NCBI GenBank assembly: GCA_036522155.1
Contig: DATDGI010000009.1
Coordinates: 1-30,942 of the forward strand
Direction: 5' to 3'
Length of the DNA stretch: 30,942 nt
Source: UBA9676 sp036522155
GTDB taxonomy: Bacteria > Actinomycetota > Actinomycetes > Streptosporangiales > Streptosporangiaceae
Positions 24,662 through 30,942 of this stretch are shown here, in pieces. A program made the translations under genes and the position numbers. The notes below the pieces were generated by a model. It was given only the letters and a program-made list of their open reading frames with translations. It was not told where the DNA came from and did not search any database. Each line of letters starts with the position of its first letter. Position 1 is the stretch's first letter.

Positions 24662-24667
24662 AGGCTA
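24662..24667 (-). promoter_or_regulatory. Candidate -10 box TAGCCT of cysS (leaderless arrangement)
   Basis: TAGCCT fits TAnnnT and ends six bases before GTG 24655. No -35 box is apparent in the GC-rich sequence upstream, so this rests on spacing alone. Confidence 0.3.
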
Positions 24668-24721
24668 CCGGCGGCCCGCGGTCCGCCGCGCGCCCATAAC
24701 CGCGCACCCACCGGCACGGAC

Positions 24722-24766
24722 TCCTGTCGGTCACTGCGCCTGACAGGATTCCGTGATCATGAATCC
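24722..24766 (-). terminator. Two overlapping hairpins between hmgA and cysS
   Basis: TCCTGTC/GACAGGA (24722-24748) is a perfect seven-base stem with a 13-base loop. GGATTC/GAATCC (24746-24766) is a perfect six-base stem with a nine-base loop. They share 24746-24748, so they cannot both form fully. They lie 40-84 bases past the hmgA stop. A terminator is the simplest reading. Confidence 0.45.
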
Positions 24767-24805
24767 GGCACGGGCGGGGAGCCGCGCGGCCTCCCCCGGC
24801 GCGTC

Positions 24806-25987
24806 TTACGGGCGCGCGGCGCGCGCCCAGGTCCAGGCGTACTCGGGGTCCTCGGCCCGGCGGGCCGCCGGGCCGAGGTGCAGCGGCCGGAAGGTGTCGA
24901 TCATCACCGCGGTCTCGTCGGTGGTGACCCGGCCCTCGGCCAGCCCCGCGACCGCCGCCTCCACCGCACCGGGCTGCGGGCCATGGGTGAACCCGGCCGG
25001 GTGCAGCGTGATCGAGCCGATCCCGACCCCGGAGCCCTTGCGGGCCGAGTAGTCGCCGCCGACGTAGAACATCATCTCGTCGGAGTCCACGTTGTGGTGG
25101 TGGTAGGGGATCGGGACGGCCCGCGGGTCGAAGTCGAGCGGCCGCGGGCAGAACGAGCAGATCACGAAGTTCGGCCCCTCGAAGGTCTGGTGCACCGGCG
25201 GCGGCGCGTGGGTGCGCTTCACCACCGGCTCGAAGTCGGCCAGGTTGAACGCGAACGGGTAGAGCTGCCCGTCCCACCCGACGACGTCGAACGGGTGATG
25301 AGCGTAGGTCAGCCGGGTCAGGCCGCCGCGGGTGCGGACGATGACCGGCACCTCCTCGCCCTCGGCCAGCAGCGGCCCCTCCGGTGCACGCAGGTCACGC
25401 TCGCTGTAGGGGGCGTGCTCAAGGAACTGGCCGGAGGCCGACAGGTAGCGGCGCGGCGGCCGGATATGGCCACTGGCCTCGATGGTCAGCACGCGCACCC
25501 CGGAATCCCCGGGCAGCCAGCGGTGAATCGTGCCGCGCGGCACGACCACATAGTCCCCGGGACCGGTGGTGATCCGGCCATAGACCGACTCAAAAACCGC
25601 CGATCCTTCCTGCACATAGACGGCCTCGTCACCAGCTGAATTGCGGTAGAGGCCGGAGGGTGCCGTGGGTGCGGCAAAGGAAATGCGGACGTCGTCATTG
25701 CCGAAAAGCAGGTCCCGGCCCAGCACCAGATCGGCACCCCCGGGCAGCCCGGCGGTGCGCACGTGCCGGGGCAGCAGGGGGTAGTTCGGCACGGTCTCGG
25801 CCGTGGGCGCGGCGAGTCCCTCGCTCTTGACGATCGCGGTGGGCGGGTGAACGTGGTAGAGAAGGGACGAGTCGGCGGAGAAACCCTCTTCGCCCATGAG
25901 TTCTTCGGAGTACAGCCCCCCATCCGGACGGTGAAAGCGGATATGGCGCTTGCGGGGAACCTCCCCGGTCACCCGGTAGTACGGCAT
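24806..25987 (-). CDS. hmgA: Homogentisate 1,2-dioxygenase
   Basis: 393 residues from ATG 25987, which has AAGGGAG about six bases upstream; the frame stays open to 26119 but the extra residues are low-complexity. The enzyme opens homogentisate to maleylacetoacetate in tyrosine/phenylalanine breakdown. The C-terminal cupin carries the Fe(II) ligand set: His in IPYHHHNVDSDEMMFYVGG (about 297/298), Glu304 and His335 in HPAGFTHGPQPGA. VQEGSAVFESVYGRI and PFDVVGWDGQLYPFAFN are further family landmarks. It diverges from the DUF2637-type gene; fumarylacetoacetase lies beyond that on the other strand. Confidence 0.93.
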   Translation of the reverse strand: MPYYRVTGEVPRKRHIRFHRPDGGLYSEELMGEEGFSADSSLLYHVHPPTAIVKSEGLAAPTAETVPNYPLLPRHVRTAGLPGGADLVLGRDLLFGNDDVRISFAAPTAPSGLYRNSAGDEAVYVQEGSAVFESVYGRITTGPGDYVVVPRGTIHRWLPGDSGVRVLTIEASGHIRPPRRYLSASGQFLEHAPYSERDLRAPEGPLLAEGEEVPVIVRTRGGLTRLTYAHHPFDVVGWDGQLYPFAFNLADFEPVVKRTHAPPPVHQTFEGPNFVICSFCPRPLDFDPRAVPIPYHHHNVDSDEMMFYVGGDYSARKGSGVGIGSITLHPAGFTHGPQPGAVEAAVAGLAEGRVTTDETAVMIDTFRPLHLGPAARRAEDPEYAWTWARAARP

Positions 25988-26136
25988 ATCGTCTCCCTTG
26001 ACGCCGAGGCCGTGCGCGCAATCACGCGGCCAATCTGGCCGTCCCCGCGCCGGGCGATCCGGGGCCAGCCGCAGGCGGCACCCCGCCGCCTGCCCGCCCG
26101 GTGACCGCTGGGCGCACAATGGTGCCCGTAGTCCCG

Positions 26137-26142
26137 ACTATA
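26137..26142 (-). promoter_or_regulatory. Candidate -10 box TATAGT of hmgA
   Basis: The same TATAGT hexamer as at alkB, on the minus strand 149 bases before hmgA. No strong -35 box is seen. The 205-base divergent gap (25988-26192) holds no other feature I can support. Confidence 0.3.
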
Positions 26143-26192
26143 GGCGGGCGCTCATCTCCTGAGCGGTCGGGCAGGAAGGACAAAGACCGGAG

Positions 26193-27212
26193 ATGACCGA
26201 CTATCCCGTGGCGCGTGGATCGCGGGCCGCCGATCCCCAGCCCCGGCTGCGCGCCACCGCGCTGGCCGCGGTGATCATCGGCGTGCTGCTGGTGGCCGCG
26301 GCCGCGTTCCTGCTGTCCTATCAGGGCATCCACCAGATCGCGCTGCATGCCGGGGTCTCACCGGAGCTGGCCCGGCTGTACCCAGTGATCTTCGACGCGA
26401 TGCTGGTGATGGCCTGCTCCGCGGCGCTGGCCCTGCGCGGCGCGGGCTGGTGGACCCGCTGTTACGTGTGGGCGTGCCTGCTCCTGCTGCTGGCCGCGGT
26501 GGCCGCCGGCGACGCGGTGTACGCCATGAGCATCAGCCTGCCGCGCCAGGCCGCCCGGGCCGTGGTCGCGGTCCTGCCGTGGGTGCTGCTGCTGATGGGA
26601 TTCGGGCTGCTGCTGTGCATGCTCCGCTACTGGCGCCGGGCCCGGTCCGCCAGCGGCACGGGTGCCGAGGCCGGGGCGGCCAGCGCGGCCGACAGCACGG
26701 CCGGGGCCGCGGCTGGGGCGACCGCGGTCACCTGGGCCGGCGCCGGTGCCGGCGCAGCCAAGCCCGGGTCGCCGAAGGCCGGGATCGCGGACCTCCTGGA
26801 GCCCCGTCCGGGGCAGCCGCCCGACCGGGCCGCGCTGGCGGCGGGCGGGGCGGCCGGAACGCGAGCCGCCATCGCGACCGCGGAGCCGGCCGAAGGCGAG
26901 CACCTGGACTGGGACGATGCCGGGAGCCGGAGGTACGACGCGGGCTGGCAGGAGGCCGAGGGCGGCGCCCCGGCGGGCACCGGCACGGACGACGACCTGC
27001 CGCCCGGCCCGGCAGTGACCTACGAGGCCGAGCCAGCCGCACCCGGCGAGCCCGGCGCACCACCCGCCGAGCCTGGCGCCGCCGGCCCGGAGCCCGCCAG
27101 CACCGCTGGCCCGCCCGGGCCACCGTCCGTGCCCGCTCCGAGCACGCCGCACTTCGACCGGATCCTGAGCAGCCCGACCCACCCCCAGGAACCAGAAACC
27201 GACGTGGAGTGA
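26193..27212 (+). CDS. DUF2637-type membrane protein with disordered C-terminus
   Basis: 339 residues. Four hydrophobic helices (about 22-42, 60-84, 90-110 and 122-148) with FLLSYQGIHQIALHAGVSPE between the first two, and LARLYPVIFDAMLVMACSAA, match the DUF2637 membrane domain found across actinobacteria, some of it in conjugation-related proteins. Residues from about 150 onward are Ala/Gly/Pro/Glu-rich and probably cytoplasmic and disordered. GGAG lies just before ATG 26193. Its function is unknown, and nothing here ties it to conjugation or to tyrosine breakdown beyond its place between hmgA and fahA. Confidence 0.75.
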   Translation: MTDYPVARGSRAADPQPRLRATALAAVIIGVLLVAAAAFLLSYQGIHQIALHAGVSPELARLYPVIFDAMLVMACSAALALRGAGWWTRCYVWACLLLLLAAVAAGDAVYAMSISLPRQAARAVVAVLPWVLLLMGFGLLLCMLRYWRRARSASGTGAEAGAASAADSTAGAAAGATAVTWAGAGAGAAKPGSPKAGIADLLEPRPGQPPDRAALAAGGAAGTRAAIATAEPAEGEHLDWDDAGSRRYDAGWQEAEGGAPAGTGTDDDLPPGPAVTYEAEPAAPGEPGAPPAEPGAAGPEPASTAGPPGPPSVPAPSTPHFDRILSSPTHPQEPETDVE

Positions 27213-27295
27213 CAGGAGCGACCGGAGGCGGACGGGGGAGTGACAGTGGCGGCCGGAGGCCGGGAGTGACGGAAACGGCCGGAGGCCCGGGGGTG
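27209..27295 (+). repeat. Degenerate tandem modules, each with GGAGG and ending in GTGA
   Basis: GTGA occurs at 27209, 27240, 27266 and 27293 (steps 31, 26 and 27). Each interval holds a purine-rich CGGAGG some 6-13 bases before the next GTGA. The first GTGA contains the stop of the preceding gene; the last two GTG are in frame with fumarylacetoacetase. Confidence 0.55.
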
Positions 27296-28528
27296 AGCGG
27301 GGCGGCCGCGTGCTGGGTCGAGATACCCGCGGGCAGCCACTTCCCGGTGCAGAACCTGCCCTACGGCGTATTCGCGCCGCCGGGCGGGACGCCGCGCGTC
27401 GGGGTGGCCATCGGGGCTCAGATCCTCGACCTGGCCGGGCTGGCCGCCGCCGGGCTGCTGGCCAGTGACGGGCTGGAGCCCGCGCCCGGCTGGTTCGACT
27501 TGCCCGCGCTCAACGACTTCATGGCGGCCGGCCCGGCGGCCTGGCAGGCGATCCGCGGCCGCCTCACCGGCCTGCTGACCGACCCGCGCCAGCGCGGCCT
27601 GGTCGAACCCCACCTGACCAGCCAGGACGCGGCGGAGATGCGGGTGCCGTTCGCGGTCGCCGACTACGTGGACTTTTACTCCTCCCGTGACCACGCCACC
27701 ACGGTGGGGGAGATTTTCCGCCCCGGCTCGCCCCCGCTGCCCCGCAACTGGCTGCACCTGCCCATCGGTTACCACGGCCGGGCCGGCTCGGTGGTGGTCT
27801 CCGGCACCCCGGTCATCCGCCCGCACGGCCAGTACCTGCCCACCGGCCGGGCGGCACCGGGTTTCGGCCCGAGCCAGGGGCTGGATTTCGAGGCCGAGGT
27901 CGGCTTCGTGACCGGGGTCGGCACCCGGCCCGGCCAGCGGGTGGCGACCGGTGAGTTCCGGCAGCATGCGTTTGGCTTCCTGCTGGTCAATGACTGGAGC
28001 GCGCGGGACGTACAGGCCTGGGAGTCGCAGCCGCTGGGGCCGTTCCTGGGCAAGTCGTTCGCCACGTCGGTGTCACCGTGGGTGGTGCCGGTGGCGGCGC
28101 TGGAGGCGGCCCGGGTGCCGCCGCCCCGGCAGGACCCGCCCCCGCTGGCCTATCTGCAGTGCGGCAAGCCCTGGGGCCTCGACCTCACCCTGCAGATCAT
28201 GCTTAACGATCAGCTGGTGGCGCGGCCGGCTTTCCGGCGCATGTACTGGACGCCACCGCAGCAGCTGGCGCACGCCACCGTGAACGGGGCGCGGCTGCGT
28301 ACCGGCGACCTGTTCGCCTCCGGCACGGTGTCCGGGCCCAGCCCGGATGAGCGCGGCTGCCTGCTGGAACTGACCTGGGGCGGGACCAGGCCGGTGGTCC
28401 TGCCGGACGGCACCGAGCGCAGATACCTGGCCGACGGCGACGTGGTGAGGATCAGTGCCACCGCGCCGGGGCCAGACGGGGTGACGATCGGGTTCGGCGC
28501 GGTCGAGGGCACGATCATCGCCGGATGA
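27293..28528 (+). CDS. fahA: Fumarylacetoacetase
   Basis: 411 residues. It hydrolyses fumarylacetoacetate to fumarate and acetoacetate, the last step of homogentisate breakdown. From GTG 27293 (GGAGG seven bases upstream) the active-site residues fall one number above those of mammalian FAH: D127 and H134 (DFYSSRDHATTVG), E200 and E202 (DFEAEVGF), D234 (LVNDWSARDVQ) and K254 (GPFLGKSFATS). The SH3-like N-terminal domain (SHFPVQNLPYGVF) is complete. GTG 27266, nine residues longer, also has a good ribosome site. The frame is open much further upstream, but that is only a shadow of the DUF2637 gene. Confidence 0.93.
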   Translation: MSGAAACWVEIPAGSHFPVQNLPYGVFAPPGGTPRVGVAIGAQILDLAGLAAAGLLASDGLEPAPGWFDLPALNDFMAAGPAAWQAIRGRLTGLLTDPRQRGLVEPHLTSQDAAEMRVPFAVADYVDFYSSRDHATTVGEIFRPGSPPLPRNWLHLPIGYHGRAGSVVVSGTPVIRPHGQYLPTGRAAPGFGPSQGLDFEAEVGFVTGVGTRPGQRVATGEFRQHAFGFLLVNDWSARDVQAWESQPLGPFLGKSFATSVSPWVVPVAALEAARVPPPRQDPPPLAYLQCGKPWGLDLTLQIMLNDQLVARPAFRRMYWTPPQQLAHATVNGARLRTGDLFASGTVSGPSPDERGCLLELTWGGTRPVVLPDGTERRYLADGDVVRISATAPGPDGVTIGFGAVEGTIIAG

Positions 28529-28561
28529 GCGCGGCCAGGGCGCTGGTCAGGCCCGGACCAG
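28528..28561. terminator. Tandem hairpins between converging fahA and ispF
   Basis: AGCGC/GCGCT (28528-28544, seven-base loop) starts at the fahA stop. CTGGTC/GACCAG (28543-28561, seven-base loop) spans the ispF stop. Together they look like a bidirectional terminator. Confidence 0.5.
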
Positions 28562-29032
28562 GAGCGCGGTCGCGATCGCGGCGATGCCCTCACCCCGGCC
28601 GGTCAGACCCAGCCCGTCGGTAGTGGTGCCGGACAGGCTGACCGGCGCCCCGCCCACGGCCTCGGACAGTACCTTCTCGGCTTCGGCGCGCCGGGACGCG
28701 ATCCGCGGACGGCTGGCGATGACATTGACCGCGACGTTCCCCACCACGAACCCGGCCCGGCTGACGTGGCCGGCGGTAGCGCGCAGGAGGCTGACTCCGG
28801 AAGCGCCGTCCCAGGCCGGGTCGTCCGTGCCGAAGACGGCACCCAGGTCGCCGAGCCCCGCCGCCGAGAGCAGCGCGTCACACATGGCATGCGCGGCCAC
28901 GTCTCCATCGGAATGCCCGGCCAGCCCGTCCTCGCCCGGCCACAGCAGCCCAGCCAGGTGAAGCGGCAGCCCGGGACGCAGCGAATGGACGTCGGTGCCG
29001 ACGCCTACCCTGGGGGGCAGCTCAGTGGTCAC
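28547..29032 (-). CDS. ispF: 2-C-methyl-D-erythritol 2,4-cyclodiphosphate synthase
   Basis: 161 residues, the normal length. The enzyme closes the cyclodiphosphate ring in the non-mevalonate isoprenoid pathway. Metal ligands are visible in VGTDVHSLRPG (Asp and His) and LAGHSDGDVAAHA (second His). The end SLSGTTTDGLGLTGRGEGIAA is the CDP-binding signature. GTG 29032 lacks a clear ribosome site. It follows carD by 32 bases; ispD, which normally stands between them, is absent. Downstream the usual cysS neighbour has been displaced by fahA and hmgA. Confidence 0.96.
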   Translation of the reverse strand: MTTELPPRVGVGTDVHSLRPGLPLHLAGLLWPGEDGLAGHSDGDVAAHAMCDALLSAAGLGDLGAVFGTDDPAWDGASGVSLLRATAGHVSRAGFVVGNVAVNVIASRPRIASRRAEAEKVLSEAVGGAPVSLSGTTTDGLGLTGRGEGIAAIATALLVRA

Positions 29033-29044
29033 GTGACGGCCCCG

Positions 29045-29059
29045 GCTCGGTCAGCGAGC
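29045..29059 (-). terminator. Hairpin between carD and ispF
   Basis: GCTCG and CGAGC form a perfect five-base stem around GTCAG in the 32-base gap. It could lower ispF expression relative to carD or mark an RNA end; no T-run is present. Confidence 0.3.
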
Positions 29060-29064
29060 GCTGA

Positions 29065-29547
29065 TCAGGACGCCAGGATCTCGTCGAGCAGCGCCTCTGC
29101 CTTGTCCTCGTTGGTCTTCTCGGCCAGGGCGAGCTCACTGACCAGGATCTGGCGGGCCTTGGCCAGCATCCGCTTCTCGCCTGCCGACAGCCCACGCTCC
29201 CGGTCCCTGCGCCACAGGTCGCGGACGACTTCGGCAACCTTATTCACGTCGCCGGAAGCCAGTTTCTCAAGGTTGGCCTTGTAACGCCGGGACCAATTGG
29301 TCGGCTCCTCGGTGTGCGGGGCGCGCAGCACCTCGAACACCCGCTCCAGCCCTTCCTGCCCCACGACGTCGCGCACACCTACCAGTTCGGCATTGTCCGC
29401 GGGCACGCGTACAGTCAGATCACCCTTGTCGACCTTGAGAACCAGATAGGCCTTGTCCTCGCCTTTGATCGAACGGGTCTCGATCTCCTCGATACGAGCA
29501 GCCCCATGGTGGGGGTAGACGACAGTGTCGCCGACCTTGAAAGTCAT
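29065..29547 (-). CDS. carD: CarD-family RNA polymerase-binding transcription regulator
   Basis: 160 residues from ATG 29547 (MTFKVGDTVVYPHHGAA), matching actinobacterial CarD almost end to end; ATG 29556 adds three residues. The N-terminal RNA-polymerase-interaction domain runs to about residue 60. The C-terminal helical DNA-binding domain carries EEPTNWSRRYKANLEKLASG with the Trp that wedges into the upstream edge of the promoter bubble, then GEKRMLAKARQILVSELALA. CarD stabilises open complexes at rRNA and other promoters. A clear TAGGAT -10 box lies upstream. Confidence 0.97.
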   Translation of the reverse strand: MTFKVGDTVVYPHHGAARIEEIETRSIKGEDKAYLVLKVDKGDLTVRVPADNAELVGVRDVVGQEGLERVFEVLRAPHTEEPTNWSRRYKANLEKLASGDVNKVAEVVRDLWRRDRERGLSAGEKRMLAKARQILVSELALAEKTNEDKAEALLDEILAS

Positions 29548-29574
29548 GTGGCACATACCCCTTCCGCTGAGGTA

Positions 29575-29580
29575 ATCCTA
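29575..29580 (-). promoter_or_regulatory. -10 box TAGGAT of carD
   Basis: TAGGAT on the minus strand lies 27 bases before the ATG at 29547, with GGAAGGGG in between as ribosome site. A TTGAGC upstream is 14 bases away, too close for a standard -35 box. Confidence 0.55.
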
Positions 29581-29896
29581 CCATGCCGAAGGCGGCTCAA
29601 TGTCCGTGCTTCGCGGCAAACGTGCAGGTCAAGGGACCATTTTACCGATCTGAAAGATGCACCGCGTGCGTGTGGCGTCGCAATCGGGTACCGGGCGGGC
29701 GGCCGTGGTGACGTCCCGGCGACCTGACGGTGGCGCGCAGGCAGCCACCCGGCCGGGGCGGTTAGGGCGCCGGACCGGGCCGCCACGAACGCGTCCAGCC
29801 GGCCCGCCGCGGGGGCATCCCGGCCACCGCGGGGGGTCATCCCGGCCACCGCGAGCGCGTCCGTCGGCCAAGCGAGCGCATCCCGCCGGCCACCGG

Positions 29897-29953
29897 CAGC
29901 GCGTCCCGCCACCGGCAGCGCGTCCCGGCACCGGCAGCGCGTCCCGGCCACCG
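29897..29953 (+). repeat. 19-base tandem repeat, three copies, with degenerate flanking units
   Basis: CAGCGCGTCCCGSCACCGG begins at 29897, 29916 and 29935 with exact 19-base period and one or two changes. Related pieces (CATCCCGGCCACCGC at 29816 and 29838; GCGCATCCCG at 29876) extend the array upstream. Confidence 0.7.
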
Positions 29954-30019
29954 GCCGGCCGTGCCTGCCCGGACCAGGCAGGAACGCTGCTGGCCAGTGA
30001 CGTGAGGCCGCCGCTGGCA

Positions 30020-30025
30020 CATACT
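30020..30025 (+). promoter_or_regulatory. Candidate -10 box CATACT of the CxC protein gene
   Basis: CATACT stands out in GC-rich sequence, nine bases before an in-frame GTG at 30035 and 30 before ATG 30056. No good -35 box is seen. Confidence 0.35.
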
Positions 30026-30055
30026 GGGGGGAACGTGGCTGCCACTGCCGGAGAG

Positions 30056-30805
30056 ATGCGCGTGAACCTTGGCGGCGACCCTGGCCGGGACGATTACGGC
30101 CTGCCACCGGTCGATATCGAGATCCCTGACGATGCCCGGGAGCTCGATCGTGAGGTGCAGGCCTACCACCGCGAGCTGCGGGCGATGCGGTGGCGTCGCC
30201 GTACCCGGGGGTGGCACCGCCCGCTGACCCGCGATGGCATGGTGCTCCCGCTGCTGGCCGGCTGCCTGGCGCTGACCCTGCTGGCGGGGACGCTGCTCAC
30301 CGTGTTCACCGGTGAGCAGATCACGATGTCCAACTCTGGCCAGCCCGGCCACCAGCTGCCCGACGCCCTCGTCATGATGGGCGGGAACGAGGTGCCCATG
30401 GCCGACCTGCGCGGCTCGGTGCTGGCCCTGGTCCCGCCCCGCTGCGGCTGTGCGCACCTCCGCCAGCTCGCCCAGGAGGCTAGCCGGGCGGGCGTGGAGA
30501 TCTATGTTGTCGGCACGCAGGGCGTCCAGGTCGACGCCCTGGTCAAGCAGGTGCCGCTGGACCCGACGCACGCGTTGGAGGACACCGGAGGTGACCTTTA
30601 TACGGCCTATCACCCGGTCACGCTGACGGCGGTGCTGGTCAACCTGAACGGGTCGGTGGCCAAGGTGGTACCCGACCACGGGCAGGGCTTCGCGCTGGCG
30701 CCCGAGATACGCGCCCTGATCCCGGGCAACCGCGGCGCCGCACCACAACCGTCCGGCAGCGGGGCCGCCGCCAGTGGCCAGGTCTGGGGTGGCGCGCTCC
30801 GCTGA
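30056..30805 (+). CDS. Membrane-anchored thioredoxin-like CxC protein, function unknown
   Basis: 249 residues from ATG 30056 (CGGAGAG directly before it); GTG 30035 would add seven residues. A charged cytoplasmic part (1-60) precedes one membrane helix (about 62-84), placing the rest outside. Residues 118-155 (LRGSVLALVPPRCGCAHL, then VEIYVVGTQG) resemble the first strand-helix-strand of a thioredoxin/peroxiredoxin fold with a CxC pair (C130, C132) instead of CxxC. A role in extracytoplasmic redox or metal handling is possible. The next gene starts 60 bases downstream on the same strand. Confidence 0.65.
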   Translation: MRVNLGGDPGRDDYGLPPVDIEIPDDARELDREVQAYHRELRAMRWRRRTRGWHRPLTRDGMVLPLLAGCLALTLLAGTLLTVFTGEQITMSNSGQPGHQLPDALVMMGGNEVPMADLRGSVLALVPPRCGCAHLRQLAQEASRAGVEIYVVGTQGVQVDALVKQVPLDPTHALEDTGGDLYTAYHPVTLTAVLVNLNGSVAKVVPDHGQGFALAPEIRALIPGNRGAAPQPSGSGAAASGQVWGGALR

Positions 30806-30865
30806 CCTCTGGCCGGAGTACGCTGTCCGGCGTCTACGTGGACCTTCGGCCCGGGAGAGCACGCA

Positions 30866-30942
30866 GTGATCTTCAGTAACCGCAGCGCCGCGTCGTTGCG
30901 CGTACTCGTCGTCGTCATGGCTGCCGGCCTGGCACTCGCGAT
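30866..30942 (+). CDS. Start of a secreted or lipoprotein gene (cut by window edge)
   Basis: Only 25 residues are present, from GTG 30866 with GGGAGAG about seven bases upstream. The product begins MIFSNRSAASLRVLVVVMAA and continues GLALA, a basic start and hydrophobic core typical of a signal peptide. In mycobacteria lpqE lies divergent to carD, and copper-chaperone-like lipoproteins occupy similar places in other actinobacteria, so such a product is a guess from position only. Confidence 0.5.
   Translation, partial: MIFSNRSAASLRVLVVVMAAGLALA

Larger units (their letters stand above)
29557..30034. other. Divergent gap between carD and the CxC protein
   Basis: About 480 bases without a convincing gene. 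29570-29665 is relatively AT-rich and holds the carD promoter. From about 29700 the sequence is very GC-rich and, after 29815, made of degenerate repeats. Frames on both strands here encode only Arg/Pro/Ala runs. Confidence 0.5.

Noticed and set aside
26450..27292. Long open frame extending fumarylacetoacetase upstream by about 280 residues
   Set aside because: The extension is Arg/Gly-rich, lies over the DUF2637 gene in another frame, and the family numbering fits a start at 27293.
29816..29953. CRISPR array
   Set aside because: Repeats are contiguous 19-base tandem units without unique spacers, and no cas gene is in the window.

Overview
The window is GC-rich (by eye above 70%), with GTG/TTG starts, ATGA/GTGA start-stop overlaps, a mycobacterial/Streptomyces-type CarD and a carD-ispF-cysS-rlmB gene set. 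It is chromosomal DNA of an actinobacterium, probably a soil-type high-GC actinomycete; I cannot name a genus. I see no tRNA, rRNA, insertion sequence, phage gene or CRISPR array.

Layout. (1) 1-7539: inositol-type catabolism. A minus-strand pair (sugar phosphate isomerase/epimerase, then a truncated Gfo/Idh/MocA oxidoreductase) diverges from a tightly overlapping plus-strand operon, iolC - Cgl0159-like aldolase - iolB - iolD. A GntR/UTRA regulator follows. Near-identical palindromes lie in front of iolC and of the regulator, with a degenerate copy in front of the permease further on. (2) 7547-10932, minus strand: APC permease - metallophosphoesterase - nucleotidyltransferase-like protein. (3) 11374-13421: GT4 glycosyltransferase and SGNH hydrolase, ending in a strong hairpin. 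(4) 13689-19192: an amidase whose frame has no stop for about 1.27 kb past its natural end, so it runs antisense through part of a converging minus-strand operon of lipoprotein - FtsH-like membrane AAA protease - HExxH membrane protein - glutaminyl cyclotransferase-like propeller. (5) 19432-21933: hydroxyquinol-type intradiol dioxygenase, AlkB-like dioxygenase and an IclR regulator. (6) 22005-29547: the housekeeping set rlmB, cysS, ispF and carD, split by a tyrosine/homogentisate catabolic insert (hmgA, a DUF2637-type membrane protein, fumarylacetoacetase). ispD is missing from its usual place. (7) 29557-30942: tandem repeats, a membrane-anchored thioredoxin-like CxC protein and the first codons of a secreted protein.

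How the genes fit together: IolC, the aldolase, IolB and IolD cover the middle and lower steps of inositol breakdown, and the GntR protein is the obvious repressor. HmgA and fumarylacetoacetase carry homogentisate towards fumarate and acetoacetate. The dioxygenase, with a PcaR-like IclR regulator nearby, adds aromatic ring cleavage. The least conventional parts are the FtsH-like operon with its antisense amidase frame, the candidate inositol regulon reaching an APC permease, the repeated ribosome-site/GTGA modules before fumarylacetoacetase, and several start codons placed as if for leaderless mRNAs.
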